A stretch of 49,779 nt of DNA. Origin: Bacteroidales bacterium (GTDB taxonomy: Bacteria > Bacteroidota > Bacteroidia > Bacteroidales > F082). Below the pieces are notes generated by a model. It saw only the letters and a program-made list of their open reading frames with translations, was not told the origin of the DNA and made no database searches. The position numbers were made by a program, and so were the translations under genes. Below, piece after piece: positions 35,205 through 43,452 of this stretch (its first letter is position 1; each line of letters begins with the position of its first letter). Location: the NCBI GenBank assembly GCA_016284305.1, contig JAEEON010000055.1, forward strand, positions 1 through 49,779, written 5' to 3'.

Positions 35205-37544
35205 ATGCAAAGATCCTTCATCACTCGACTATTACTGTTTTTCGTTTTGGCCATCCCTATGGCCTCAATGGCTCAGGACAATGACATCAAAGGTTTTGTT
35301 TACGAGGAATCTACGGGCGAGCCCGTCATGTTCTGCAACGTCTTTCTGAAAGGCACTACCTTAGGTTGTTCCACCACCGAAAACGGGTATTTCAACATCA
35401 CCCGCATCCCCGATGGCAGTTATAACCTCTATGTCACTTGTGTGGGTTACGACACCCTTGTTGACCACGTGACCCTCTCGAAGGGGCTGACGCTCAACAA
35501 GAAATACACGTTGAAGGAGACTAGCATGACTTTGGAGGCGGTGAGCATCACTGCCGACAAGATTGAGGCGCGCACCGAGACCAAGACCTCGGTCATCACG
35601 GTGACGCCCAAGACCATCAACAAAATTCCGAGCGTAGGTGGACAGGCTGACTTGGCCCAGTATCTGCAGGTGGTTCCCGGTGTCATTTTCACGGGCGACC
35701 AAGGCGGTCAACTCTATATCCGAGGCGGCTCTCCCATCCAAAACAAGGTGTTGCTCGACGGCATGGTGGTTTACAATCCCTTCCACTCCATTGGTTTGTT
35801 CTCGGTGTTCGACACCGACATCATCCGCAATGCAGAGGTCTATACCGGTGGTTTCGGGGCAGAATACGGTGGCCGTATCTCTTCGGTGATGGACATCACC
35901 ACCCGCGACGGCAACAAGAAACGCTGGGGAGGCAAGATCGGTGCCAACTGCTTTGGTGCCAAACTGACCCTTGAAGGTCCCCTCAAGAAACCCAAAACCA
36001 TCGACGACGCGGCCATCACCTTCGTGTTGTCAGCCAAACACTCTTATCTTGAGAAGACCAGCCACTACCTTTACAGCTATGCCAACGAGGATGGACTCCC
36101 CTTCAACTATTCCGACCTTTACAGCAAAGTTTCCATCAATGCCCCGAACGGTTCCAAGGTCAACTTGTTCGGTTTCTCGTTCAACGACCAAGTCAACAAC
36201 TACAAGTCGTTGTCCGACTTCAAATGGAACTCCTGGGGAGCAGGAGCCAATTTCCTCATCATCCCTGGAAAAGCCCCGGTGATGATCGAGGGCAACGTGG
36301 CCTATTCGAGTTATATCTCGAGCATGCAGGAGCGTAACAACCCAGAGCGTTACAGTAAAATCGACGGGTTCAACATGGGGTTCAACTTCAACTATTTCTT
36401 GGGAAAGAATACGCTGAAATACGGCATCGAAGTGTTGGGATTCTCGACCGAATATCTGACATTCAGCAACTACGGCAACTACCGCATCACAGAGAACAAC
36501 TACTCTACTGAGATTGGCGCTTACGTCAAATACAAAGCCACTTTCGGCAAGTTGCTGTTCGAGCCCAGCCTGCGTTTGCAATACTACCCGGCCTTCAGCG
36601 TCCCGTCGTTGGAGCCGCGCTTGGCCATCAAATACAACCTCAATGACCGACTTCGTTTCAAAGGCGCTGCAGGACGTTATACCCAAGACTTCGTGGCAGC
36701 CACCAACGACCGCGATGTGGTCAACCTGTTCTACGGCTTCCTTTCAGGCGTCACCAACGTCCCCAAGGAATTCAACGGAAGCCGCATCACCTCGAGCCTT
36801 CAAAAAGCCAACCACTTTGTCCTTGGCACCGAGTTCGATCTCACCGACAACATGACCTTGAACCTCGAAGGCTATTGGAAACAATTCATTCAATTGACCA
36901 ATATCAACCGCAACAAGATTTACCAGGATAATGAAGAAAACGCCACCATCAACGATTTGGTTAAAAAAGACTTCATGGTGGAGAATGGCGACGCTTATGG
37001 TTTTGACCTCTCTGTGAAATATGAGAACCACAACTGGTATCTGTGGGCGGTTTATGCCTTGGGATTTGTCAATCGCAACTATGAAAAAATAGAAAACGAT
37101 CAGGTAAGTCTGGTCACCTATCAACCGCATTTCGACCGTCGTCACAACGTCAACATCATTCTCACCTATACGGCAGGTGACCAACGTCAATGGGAGTTCA
37201 GTGGACGCTGGAACTTCGGCACCGGTTTCCCCTTCACTCAAATTCAGGGCTATTATGAGTTCTTGACCTTCCAGGAAGGAATCAACTTCGACTATACCAC
37301 CACCAACGGAGAGATGGGGTTGCTCTTTGCCGAACTCAACCAAGGACGACTGCCCACGTATCACCGCCTGGACTTTGATGCCAAACGCAAGTTCTATTTC
37401 AACGAACACACCACCTTGGAAGTCGATCTCAGCCTCACCAATGTCTATAACCGAGCCAACGTATTTTATGTTGACGTCATCACTAGCGATGTAGTGAACC
37501 AATTACCCATCCTGCCATCCCTAGGCTTGACGCTAACCTTCTAA
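35205..37544 (+). CDS. TonB-dependent outer-membrane receptor with carboxypeptidase-regulatory-like domain
   Basis: A 779-residue protein. Signal peptide (1-~23), a CarboxypepD_reg-like domain (about 24-108, IKGFVYEESTGEPVMFCNVFL...), a plug domain (about 115-235, with IPSVGGQADLAQYLQVVPGV, LYIRGGSPIQNKVLLDGM and GGFGAEYGGRISSVMDI), and a beta-barrel ending GLTLTF. It imports a ligand across the outer membrane using TonB energy. It lacks a neighbouring SusD gene, so a glycan uptake role is not supported; siderophore, cofactor or peptide uptake are all possible. The next gene starts 10 bp after the stop. Confidence 0.92.
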   Translation: MQRSFITRLLLFFVLAIPMASMAQDNDIKGFVYEESTGEPVMFCNVFLKGTTLGCSTTENGYFNITRIPDGSYNLYVTCVGYDTLVDHVTLSKGLTLNKKYTLKETSMTLEAVSITADKIEARTETKTSVITVTPKTINKIPSVGGQADLAQYLQVVPGVIFTGDQGGQLYIRGGSPIQNKVLLDGMVVYNPFHSIGLFSVFDTDIIRNAEVYTGGFGAEYGGRISSVMDITTRDGNKKRWGGKIGANCFGAKLTLEGPLKKPKTIDDAAITFVLSAKHSYLEKTSHYLYSYANEDGLPFNYSDLYSKVSINAPNGSKVNLFGFSFNDQVNNYKSLSDFKWNSWGAGANFLIIPGKAPVMIEGNVAYSSYISSMQERNNPERYSKIDGFNMGFNFNYFLGKNTLKYGIEVLGFSTEYLTFSNYGNYRITENNYSTEIGAYVKYKATFGKLLFEPSLRLQYYPAFSVPSLEPRLAIKYNLNDRLRFKGAAGRYTQDFVAATNDRDVVNLFYGFLSGVTNVPKEFNGSRITSSLQKANHFVLGTEFDLTDNMTLNLEGYWKQFIQLTNINRNKIYQDNEENATINDLVKKDFMVENGDAYGFDLSVKYENHNWYLWAVYALGFVNRNYEKIENDQVSLVTYQPHFDRRHNVNIILTYTAGDQRQWEFSGRWNFGTGFPFTQIQGYYEFLTFQEGINFDYTTTNGEMGLLFAELNQGRLPTYHRLDFDAKRKFYFNEHTTLEVDLSLTNVYNRANVFYVDVITSDVVNQLPILPSLGLTLTF

Positions 37545-37554
37545 TCTTTTTGTC

Positions 37555-38133
37555 ATGAAACGAATCTTTTTATCCCTTTTTGTCATATTGATGACCCTTT
37601 CCGGGTATTCCCAGAAAGAAGCCGACTTCACAGAAGACCTGCGCTATTTTTACACTACCATGCAAGGAAACTACGTTGGTGAACTCAGCGACTCCACTCG
37701 TATCACCCTGCACCTCACCCCCATCTGGGAACAGATGGGCGGCTCCTATCTCTATCTGGAAGCCACTAATGATGAGAACCAGAGTGTCATCGAGCAGAAG
37801 ATCCTTGAAATCGTTCCTGTCTCCGACATCACCTTCAAGGTATATGTCCATGGCATCCGTCATGCCGAGGCTTTTGTAGGCAAATGGGGCAACCCCAACT
37901 TCTTTGACGGCTATAACACCAGCATTCTCAAGGGAAAAAGAAGATTTGTGTTTTTCAAGACGAAAGACTACGAATACCAAACCAACTGGAACAACCGGAA
38001 GTCACTGAAATGCTTCCCTGCAAGAGACCGCATTCATTTCAAGTTCTCAAGGGAAGACGAGCGTTTCTACATCAAGCGTATCCCTACCAAATCAACGCAT
38101 ATCATTGGTTATACCCTGATAAAAACGGACTGA
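37555..38133 (+). CDS. Secreted protein, possibly CpeT/CpcT-like
   Basis: A 192-residue protein with a signal peptide (1-~20, ending GYSQ). The mature part has features of the CpeT/CpcT (DUF1001) beta-barrel family: a GNYVGE start, HLTPIWEQMGGSYLYLEATND..., EQKILEIV, and a late 'LKC' cysteine before a charged strand. Cyanobacterial members attach bilins, while bacterial members elsewhere are of unknown function. This assignment rests on pattern resemblance only. It follows the receptor gene by 10 bp, so it is probably co-transcribed. Its 3' end overlaps the fucosidase gene on the other strand by 32 bp. Confidence 0.6.
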   Translation: MKRIFLSLFVILMTLSGYSQKEADFTEDLRYFYTTMQGNYVGELSDSTRITLHLTPIWEQMGGSYLYLEATNDENQSVIEQKILEIVPVSDITFKVYVHGIRHAEAFVGKWGNPNFFDGYNTSILKGKRRFVFFKTKDYEYQTNWNNRKSLKCFPARDRIHFKFSREDERFYIKRIPTKSTHIIGYTLIKTD

Positions 38134-39847
38134 GTTTGAACACCCAAGCTGCACTTGATTTCAAGTCAGCATACTTCAATCCCGAAGTGTCGATAATCAG
38201 TTTTCCATCCCGATAGGCCCAAGGCAACTCCTTTGCCGTACCTAACATATTGACTTTCAAACCATCCTGAGGTTTTTCCACACTCAGTGCCAGGCTATCT
38301 TGGGGATAATCCAGAGCGATGGCGTACAAAGCGTTTTTCTTTTGAGTATAGCATAGCCAGGGCTGTTCACAGGAGTAGGTTGCGCGCAGTCCCATGGCTG
38401 GCAGCATTGCTCCCATCTGGAAACCAGTCATCACCTGCTTTGGCATGGTTGGCGACGACCAATAGAGGGCGATGGTAGCTTCCATGTCATCTTCTTCATA
38501 GCGAACTTCGATACGATGTTGACCTTTTTCGAGGGTTACTGTTTCTTGGGAATTCTTTCTCACATCGTCTATCACAGTCTTTCCATCGATGAGGAGCTGA
38601 GCCTTGTCGTCGGTCTGGATTTCGAAGGTATAAGTGTCGGCAGCACAAAAGAACGCGCCTTGCCATTGAGCTTGGAAATGGTCGCAGCTGATGGCAGGAT
38701 CGGGTGAGTTGCGTTTCCAATCGAAGTTAATCTCCCGGTCGGAACGGGTCACAGTGACGGGCTTCATCTCATAGAACTTATGGTAAGGCCTGGTCCCATA
38801 GATAGCTTCCCCATTGATGTCGAGCCATCGACCAAGGTCGAGGAGACGTTCCTGCTGGATCAAGGGAATCTTGCCATCAGCGGCGGGGCCGACATTGAGA
38901 GTCATCCCCCCTCCTGCTGCTACCAAGGTGACGAAATGACGGATCAGTTCATCAGAAGTCATGTAGTTCTCCAAGGGTTCGTTGCGGTTGAGGCCAAAGG
39001 AGCGGCCCAAGCCACGGCATTCGGCCCAAGGGCGGTCGGTAAGGGTGATGCCTGCACTGTATTCCGGTGTACGGAAGCCATGTTGCTGTCCTTCACCCCA
39101 ACGGTCGTTGACGATGGCCTCCTTGCCCACGGTGTTGTAATACCAGGAAATCAGCTCGGTAGCGTGCCATTGTTCGGCATTGTTACGCCATTCGCCATCG
39201 GTGAAAAGCACAGTGGGCTGATAACGAGTGACCAATTCCTTGAGTTGAGGAATCATATGAGTGTCAACATAGGTGCCAATTTGGTCGTCGGGATCCACAT
39301 ACCAGCGATGGATGTCGCTCTTCCACTCGGGCAACGAGTAATAGAAGCCCATTTTGAGTCCTTTATTCCGCACCGCCTCCGTCAGTTCCCCACAGATGTC
39401 ACGACGAGGACCCGTCTCCACGCTGTTCCATCCAGGGGCATATTGGCTAGGCCATAGGCAATAGCCATCGTGATGCTTCGACACTAGCAACACGTATTTT
39501 GCCCCTGACTTCTTGAACAGTTCCGCCCATTCGTCGGGATTCCAAAGCTCGGCTTTCCACATCGGAACGAAGTCCTCATAGTGGAAGTCTTGACCATAGA
39601 CCCGTTCCTGAAAGGCTTTGCGGTCGTCGCTGGTCATAAGTCCACGATAATACCATTCGGCATAGCCTTCTTTGGAGGCGAAGGAGGGCACCGAATAGAC
39701 ACCCCAATGGATGAAGATGCCGAGCTTGGCATCGGAGAACCACTCAGGATAGCCCCGTTGGTTAATACTTTCCCAGGTAGGAAGGACTTGTGAAAATGCG
39801 GTAAAGGTAGCGACCGAAAGCAAGAAGATGAGGACGATACGTTTCAT
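38102..39847 (-). CDS. Alpha-L-fucosidase, GH29, with PA14-like domain
   Basis: A 581-residue secreted enzyme that removes alpha-linked L-fucose from glycans. Signal peptide (1-~22, ending TAFSQ), GH29 catalytic barrel (about 25-345) with the start WESINQRGYPEWFSDAKLGIFIHWGVYSVPSF and the nucleophile Asp217 in VLFTDGEW. A PA14-like domain follows (about 390-480, FCAADTYTFEIQTDDKAQLLIDGKTVIDD), and then a short beta domain. No T9SS sorting domain or lipobox is visible, so it is probably periplasmic. The start at 39847 is the ATG; a TTG two codons earlier is less likely. It stands alone without SusCD genes. Confidence 0.92.
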   Translation of the reverse strand: MKRIVLIFLLSVATFTAFSQVLPTWESINQRGYPEWFSDAKLGIFIHWGVYSVPSFASKEGYAEWYYRGLMTSDDRKAFQERVYGQDFHYEDFVPMWKAELWNPDEWAELFKKSGAKYVLLVSKHHDGYCLWPSQYAPGWNSVETGPRRDICGELTEAVRNKGLKMGFYYSLPEWKSDIHRWYVDPDDQIGTYVDTHMIPQLKELVTRYQPTVLFTDGEWRNNAEQWHATELISWYYNTVGKEAIVNDRWGEGQQHGFRTPEYSAGITLTDRPWAECRGLGRSFGLNRNEPLENYMTSDELIRHFVTLVAAGGGMTLNVGPAADGKIPLIQQERLLDLGRWLDINGEAIYGTRPYHKFYEMKPVTVTRSDREINFDWKRNSPDPAISCDHFQAQWQGAFFCAADTYTFEIQTDDKAQLLIDGKTVIDDVRKNSQETVTLEKGQHRIEVRYEEDDMEATIALYWSSPTMPKQVMTGFQMGAMLPAMGLRATYSCEQPWLCYTQKKNALYAIALDYPQDSLALSVEKPQDGLKVNMLGTAKELPWAYRDGKLIIDTSGLKYADLKSSAAWVFKLSPFLSGYNQ

Positions 39848-39863
39848 GGCCAATGATTTTGTG

Positions 39864-39871
39864 CAAATATA
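39864..39871 (-). promoter_or_regulatory. -7 element for the fucosidase gene
   Basis: TATATTTG on the minus strand, 17 bp upstream of the ATG at 39847. It abuts the T-run of the terminator of the upstream gene, and its -33 region would lie inside that hairpin. Confidence 0.5.
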
Positions 39872-39910
39872 AAAAAAACGTAGAGACGCAATGCATTGCG
39901 TCTCTACGTT
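39871..39910 (-). terminator. Perfect 17-bp palindrome with T-run: terminator after the beta-barrel gene
   Basis: Arms AACGTAGAGACGCAATG and CATTGCGTCTCTACGTT (39877-39910) meet without a spacer. On the minus strand eight T follow. This fits an intrinsic terminator for the gene ending at 39931. The core GTAGAGACG...CGTCTCTA recurs at 49319-49346. Confidence 0.8.
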
Positions 39911-39930
39911 ATTACAATAACATCAAAATA

Positions 39931-40428
39931 TTAGAAATTGTAATAGATACGGATCTCAGGAGCAACAAGGAAGCAATCCATCACAAAGCCGTTGTTGCCC
40001 GAGCCTTTGTAGTTGTGGTCATAGCCAGCATAGCCAAAACGGAAAGCAGCGGTAAACTGCTCAGTAGCCTGCCAAGCGATACCAGGACGCAGCATGACTG
40101 CATAACCTTTACCAGCATCAAGCAATTCGAAGTCACCAGTCAAATCCATGAACAGAGAGAACTTCTTTCCGATGGTACCACCCACATAGCGGACATAGGG
40201 TTCAAGGTAAAGGAAATTGACCGTACCTCCTCCAGTTGCCATTGAGTAATCGGCTCCAAGAGCAACCTGCCATTGGTCGTTGATTGCATAACCCAATTCA
40301 GGAGCGATATTGACATAGGTGTAACCCTTTTCAACTTGGGCACCGACACCGCCACCGATCCAAACTTGAGCATTGGCTGACATGATTCCTGCAAAAACGA
40401 TTGCAAGTGTTAAAACTAACTTTTTCAT
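39931..40428 (-). CDS. Small outer-membrane beta-barrel protein
   Basis: A 165-residue protein with a signal peptide (1-20, ending SANA) and alternating hydrophobic and polar strands (AQVWIGGGVGAQVEK, YTYVNIAPELGYAI, WQVALGADYS, and so on). It ends in IRIYYNF, with the C-terminal aromatic residue recognised by the BAM machinery. About eight strands would fit an OmpA/OmpW-size barrel (porin-like family, DUF of outer-membrane beta-barrels). Function unknown. It lies alone between a carboxylase subunit gene and the fucosidase gene and has its own terminator. Confidence 0.85.
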   Translation of the reverse strand: MKKLVLTLAIVFAGIMSANAQVWIGGGVGAQVEKGYTYVNIAPELGYAINDQWQVALGADYSMATGGGTVNFLYLEPYVRYVGGTIGKKFSLFMDLTGDFELLDAGKGYAVMLRPGIAWQATEQFTAAFRFGYAGYDHNYKGSGNNGFVMDCFLVAPEIRIYYNF

Positions 40429-40473
40429 TTTTTTGAGATTTTAGTTAAACATTAGGTTGATTATGATTATTAA

Positions 40474-42240
40474 TTACTTTTCTATAAATGCGATAGTCTC
40501 ACCTTTGGCGACACGTTTGCCTTGGTTGGCAGTGGCTTCGACAATCTTGCCAGGCCAAAGGGCATACACGGGTTCCATGCCATGTTCGCTGTTGATGGCG
40601 CAGAGCAGGTCGCCTTCCTTATACACCGTACCGGGAGCAGGAGCAATCGACTTGTCGTCGAAATCCACTTCCCACATCACGATGCCACTGACAGGAGCGA
40701 TGACGGGTTCGGCATTGGGATGACGCAACGCACGAAGATCCGGAATCTTGACCTCTCCACCAGCCTTCTCGAACTTCGCCTTCATCTTGGCCTCCAGTTC
40801 CTGGTTGAAGCGACGTTTGGCCTCGCCCGACTTGTACTCGCGATATTGTTTCTCGTGCATGGCAAACTCAAACAGTTCTTCATCGTCTTGGCCGCGGTCC
40901 CAGCCTTCCTTCTTCATCTCCTCGATGAAATGGGGCAGTGCATTGGGATAATTGTCTTGCGGGTTGCCGGTAAAGAATTCGAAGCCTTTCTTCTTGGCCA
41001 GTTCCACAATCTCGGGAGCCAAGGTACCCGGAAGCTTACCCGCCTTGCCAAGGATCATGTCCCAAGCTGCGGGGTCGATGGAGGTCTCGTAACGCGGTTC
41101 GCCTTTGCTGAGCGCGAAGAGGTTCATCAAGGCGATGTTCTTGGTGTATTGGCTGAACGGGGTCACCAAAGGCGGGTTGCCCAGTTTGGGCCAGATGTTC
41201 TGCACTTCCTGGAAGAGTTCAACGAGCATCTCGTCTTCGCTCAGTTCAGGTTGTCCTTCTTTTTTACGGTTCATGTTGATGGCAGCGTGCACTGGCTTAA
41301 GGTCGGCCATAAGCGAACCCATCATGCCGCCTGGCAGGCCGCAACCCAACAACAAGGAGTTGATGTAACGGTTACGCGGGTCAATCCAATAGCCGAGGAA
41401 ATCATCGATGAAGCTCTGGGTCATGCTGCGGGCAGCCATGTAAGTCTTCATGTCGATGTCTTTGACGAGGAAGCCGGCATCTTTAAGCATGGCTTGAACG
41501 CTGATGACATCGGGATGGACGGTACCCCACGACAGCGGTTCCATAGCCACATCGACATAATCGCAGCCAGCCTTGCACACCTCAAGCATTGAAGCCATTG
41601 AGAGGCCCGGGGTAGTGTGTCCGTGGTACTGCACCTTGATATCCGGATGTTGTTTCTTGATATGTTCAACGATACGTCCCAAGCTGACAGGGCGTCCCAC
41701 GCCAGCCATATCCTTCAAGGCGATTTCCTTCGCGCCAGCTTCAATGAGTTGGTCGGCGATGTGCATATAATACTCAGCGGTATGCACCTGTGAGTAGGTG
41801 ATACTCATGGCTGCCTGCGAGATCATGCCAGCTTCGTTGGCCCAATGGATGGAGGGGATGATGTTGCGCACATCATTGAGTCCGCAGAAGATACGGGTGA
41901 TATCGACGCCTTGGGCTTTCTTCACCTTATACATGAGCTGTCGCACGTCGGCGGGGACGGGGTTCATGCGCAAGGCATTGAGGGCACGGTCGAGCATATG
42001 GCACTCGATGCCACCTTTATGAAGGGCAGCGGTGAAGGCACGGACGGAGGGATTGGGATTCTCGCCGTAGAGCAAATTGACCTGCTCAGCGGCACCTCCA
42101 TTGGTTTCCACACGGTCGAAACAGCCCATGTCGATAATCAAAGGAGCAATTTGTTCCAATTGATCTTTTCGTGGCACGTATTTTCCTGACGACTGCCACA
42201 TGTCGCGATATACCAGGCTAAACTTTACTTCTTTTTTCAT
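40474..42240 (-). CDS. Pyruvate/oxaloacetate carboxyltransferase subunit with biotinyl-like domain lacking the lysine
   Basis: A 588-residue protein. Residues ~1-300 are the HMGL-like carboxyltransferase barrel (FSLVYRDMWQSSGKYVPR, KDMAGVG, QYHGHTTPGL). Residues ~300-460 are the conserved PYC/OADA domain (GCGLPGGMMGSLMADL, PPLVTPFSQY). The last ~75 residues fold like a biotinyl domain (PVSGIVMWEV..., GTVYKEGDLLCAINSEHGMEPVYALWPGKI). In that domain the usual EAMKM motif is replaced by S551-E-H-G-M-E556, with Gly554 where the biotinylated lysine should be, 34 residues from the end. The protein therefore cannot carry biotin itself. It may use a separate biotin carrier, or the domain may have another role. 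No biotin carboxylase, carrier or oadB-like gene is nearby. Confidence 0.88.
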   Translation of the reverse strand: MKKEVKFSLVYRDMWQSSGKYVPRKDQLEQIAPLIIDMGCFDRVETNGGAAEQVNLLYGENPNPSVRAFTAALHKGGIECHMLDRALNALRMNPVPADVRQLMYKVKKAQGVDITRIFCGLNDVRNIIPSIHWANEAGMISQAAMSITYSQVHTAEYYMHIADQLIEAGAKEIALKDMAGVGRPVSLGRIVEHIKKQHPDIKVQYHGHTTPGLSMASMLEVCKAGCDYVDVAMEPLSWGTVHPDVISVQAMLKDAGFLVKDIDMKTYMAARSMTQSFIDDFLGYWIDPRNRYINSLLLGCGLPGGMMGSLMADLKPVHAAINMNRKKEGQPELSEDEMLVELFQEVQNIWPKLGNPPLVTPFSQYTKNIALMNLFALSKGEPRYETSIDPAAWDMILGKAGKLPGTLAPEIVELAKKKGFEFFTGNPQDNYPNALPHFIEEMKKEGWDRGQDDEELFEFAMHEKQYREYKSGEAKRRFNQELEAKMKAKFEKAGGEVKIPDLRALRHPNAEPVIAPVSGIVMWEVDFDDKSIAPAPGTVYKEGDLLCAINSEHGMEPVYALWPGKIVEATANQGKRVAKGETIAFIEK

Positions 42241-42260
42241 AAACTATACCTGACAACATG

Positions 42261-42268
42261 CAAAGATA
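42261..42268 (-). promoter_or_regulatory. -7 element for the carboxyltransferase gene
   Basis: TATCTTTG on the minus strand, 20 bp upstream of the ATG at 42240. Confidence 0.55.
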
Positions 42269-42307
42269 ACAAACTATACCCTTTTTATTAAATAAACTTT
42301 TCAACAA

Positions 42308-43300
42308 TTAGCGTTTTTCAGCGTGTTTTCTGGTTCTGTGGCGATCCTTTGCCCACAAGCCATACACCTCGCTCACGTTTCCGGCGGTGGTGAAAGCCTT
42401 GATTTCGTTCTTGTCGAGGAAAGCCATCAACGAAGAGAATTCATCGTTGGTGAGCAGGGCCTCCAACTCAATCGACTTCTCATTGGTATAGCCGCCGATG
42501 ACCTCATAGAGGGTACAGCCACGGTCAAGGTCGTCGATAATGTAACGGCGGATGCGGTCATAGTCTTTCGAGACGATGCAAACACGCTTACGTCGGTTGA
42601 GGTTGGCCGTGAACATGTTCACCACCATGCCGTTGATCCAGGTAGCTATAAGGCCGATGATGACCATCTGGAAGGGGTTGATGGCAAAGGCGGTGAGGCA
42701 GATGATGGCGCCGGCCACGCTCACCGACTTACCCATGTCGAAATGCAGGTATTTGTTGACGATCTTGGCGAGGATGTCGAGTCCACCCGTAGAGGCGTTG
42801 ATGGAGAACATCAGCGTTTGGGCTGCACTGAGGATGATTACGCAGCAGAGGAGGTCGAACCAAGGGTTGCCCATCACCGAATAGGCAGAGCTGGCATCGA
42901 CGCCCATGTTGATGAGGTAATCGTTCGGGGTAGCCAAGTTTTCCCAGGGATACACCCATTCGCACACCTTGGTCAAGGGACCGAGGATCAAAGCGCAATA
43001 AACTGTTTTCAGGCCAAATTCCTTACCGATGAGGAGGTAAGCCAAAATCAGCAGGATGGCGTTGATTACCGTAATCATCATCGACAGGCTGATATTGATG
43101 CCGATGCTGTTAAAGATGTTGGTCAACACGATGGAGAGACCGGAGATGGAGCCCACGATCAGTTTGCTGGGGACCAGGAAATAATAGACACAGATGGCGG
43201 TCATGACCATACCTAATGTCATGATAATCAGCTCAATCCAAAACTTCTTGCTAACCAAAGCCTGGCCGATTTCTCGAAAGATGTCATTTACTTTACTCAT
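42308..43300 (-). CDS. YitT-family membrane protein (DUF161/DUF2179)
   Basis: A 330-residue protein with five to six membrane helices in the first ~235 residues (two DUF161 halves, each with the family pattern 'G...G.S..L...' such as SKLIVGSISGLSIVL and INASTGGLDILAKIVNKY). A cytoplasmic DUF2179 domain makes up the last ~85 residues (RRKRVCIVSKDYDRIRRYIIDDLDRGCTLYEVIGGYT). The family is widespread and its substrate is unknown; it is often annotated as a transporter. It lies 67 bp upstream of the carboxyltransferase gene on the same strand, but that gene has its own -7 element. Confidence 0.9.
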   Translation of the reverse strand: MSKVNDIFREIGQALVSKKFWIELIIMTLGMVMTAICVYYFLVPSKLIVGSISGLSIVLTNIFNSIGINISLSMMITVINAILLILAYLLIGKEFGLKTVYCALILGPLTKVCEWVYPWENLATPNDYLINMGVDASSAYSVMGNPWFDLLCCVIILSAAQTLMFSINASTGGLDILAKIVNKYLHFDMGKSVSVAGAIICLTAFAINPFQMVIIGLIATWINGMVVNMFTANLNRRKRVCIVSKDYDRIRRYIIDDLDRGCTLYEVIGGYTNEKSIELEALLTNDEFSSLMAFLDKNEIKAFTTAGNVSEVYGLWAKDRHRTRKHAEKR

Positions 43301-43423
43301 AAATGATTGATTTACAAATTTTTAATAATGAAATTAATGCTCATTTTTGCGGCGGCAAAGGTCGGAATCTTTTTCGAGATAAAAAAGGGAAATCGGTAAA
43401 ATAGTTTTTCAACAAAAGATGCG

Positions 43424-43431
43424 TAACTTTG
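43424..43431 (+). promoter_or_regulatory. -7 element for the alcohol/aldehyde dehydrogenase operon
   Basis: TAACTTTG, 21 bp before the ATG at 43453. It overlaps a longer in-frame start at 43429, which is rejected. Confidence 0.6.
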
Positions 43432-43452
43432 CAGTTTTACAGAAGCAACGTC

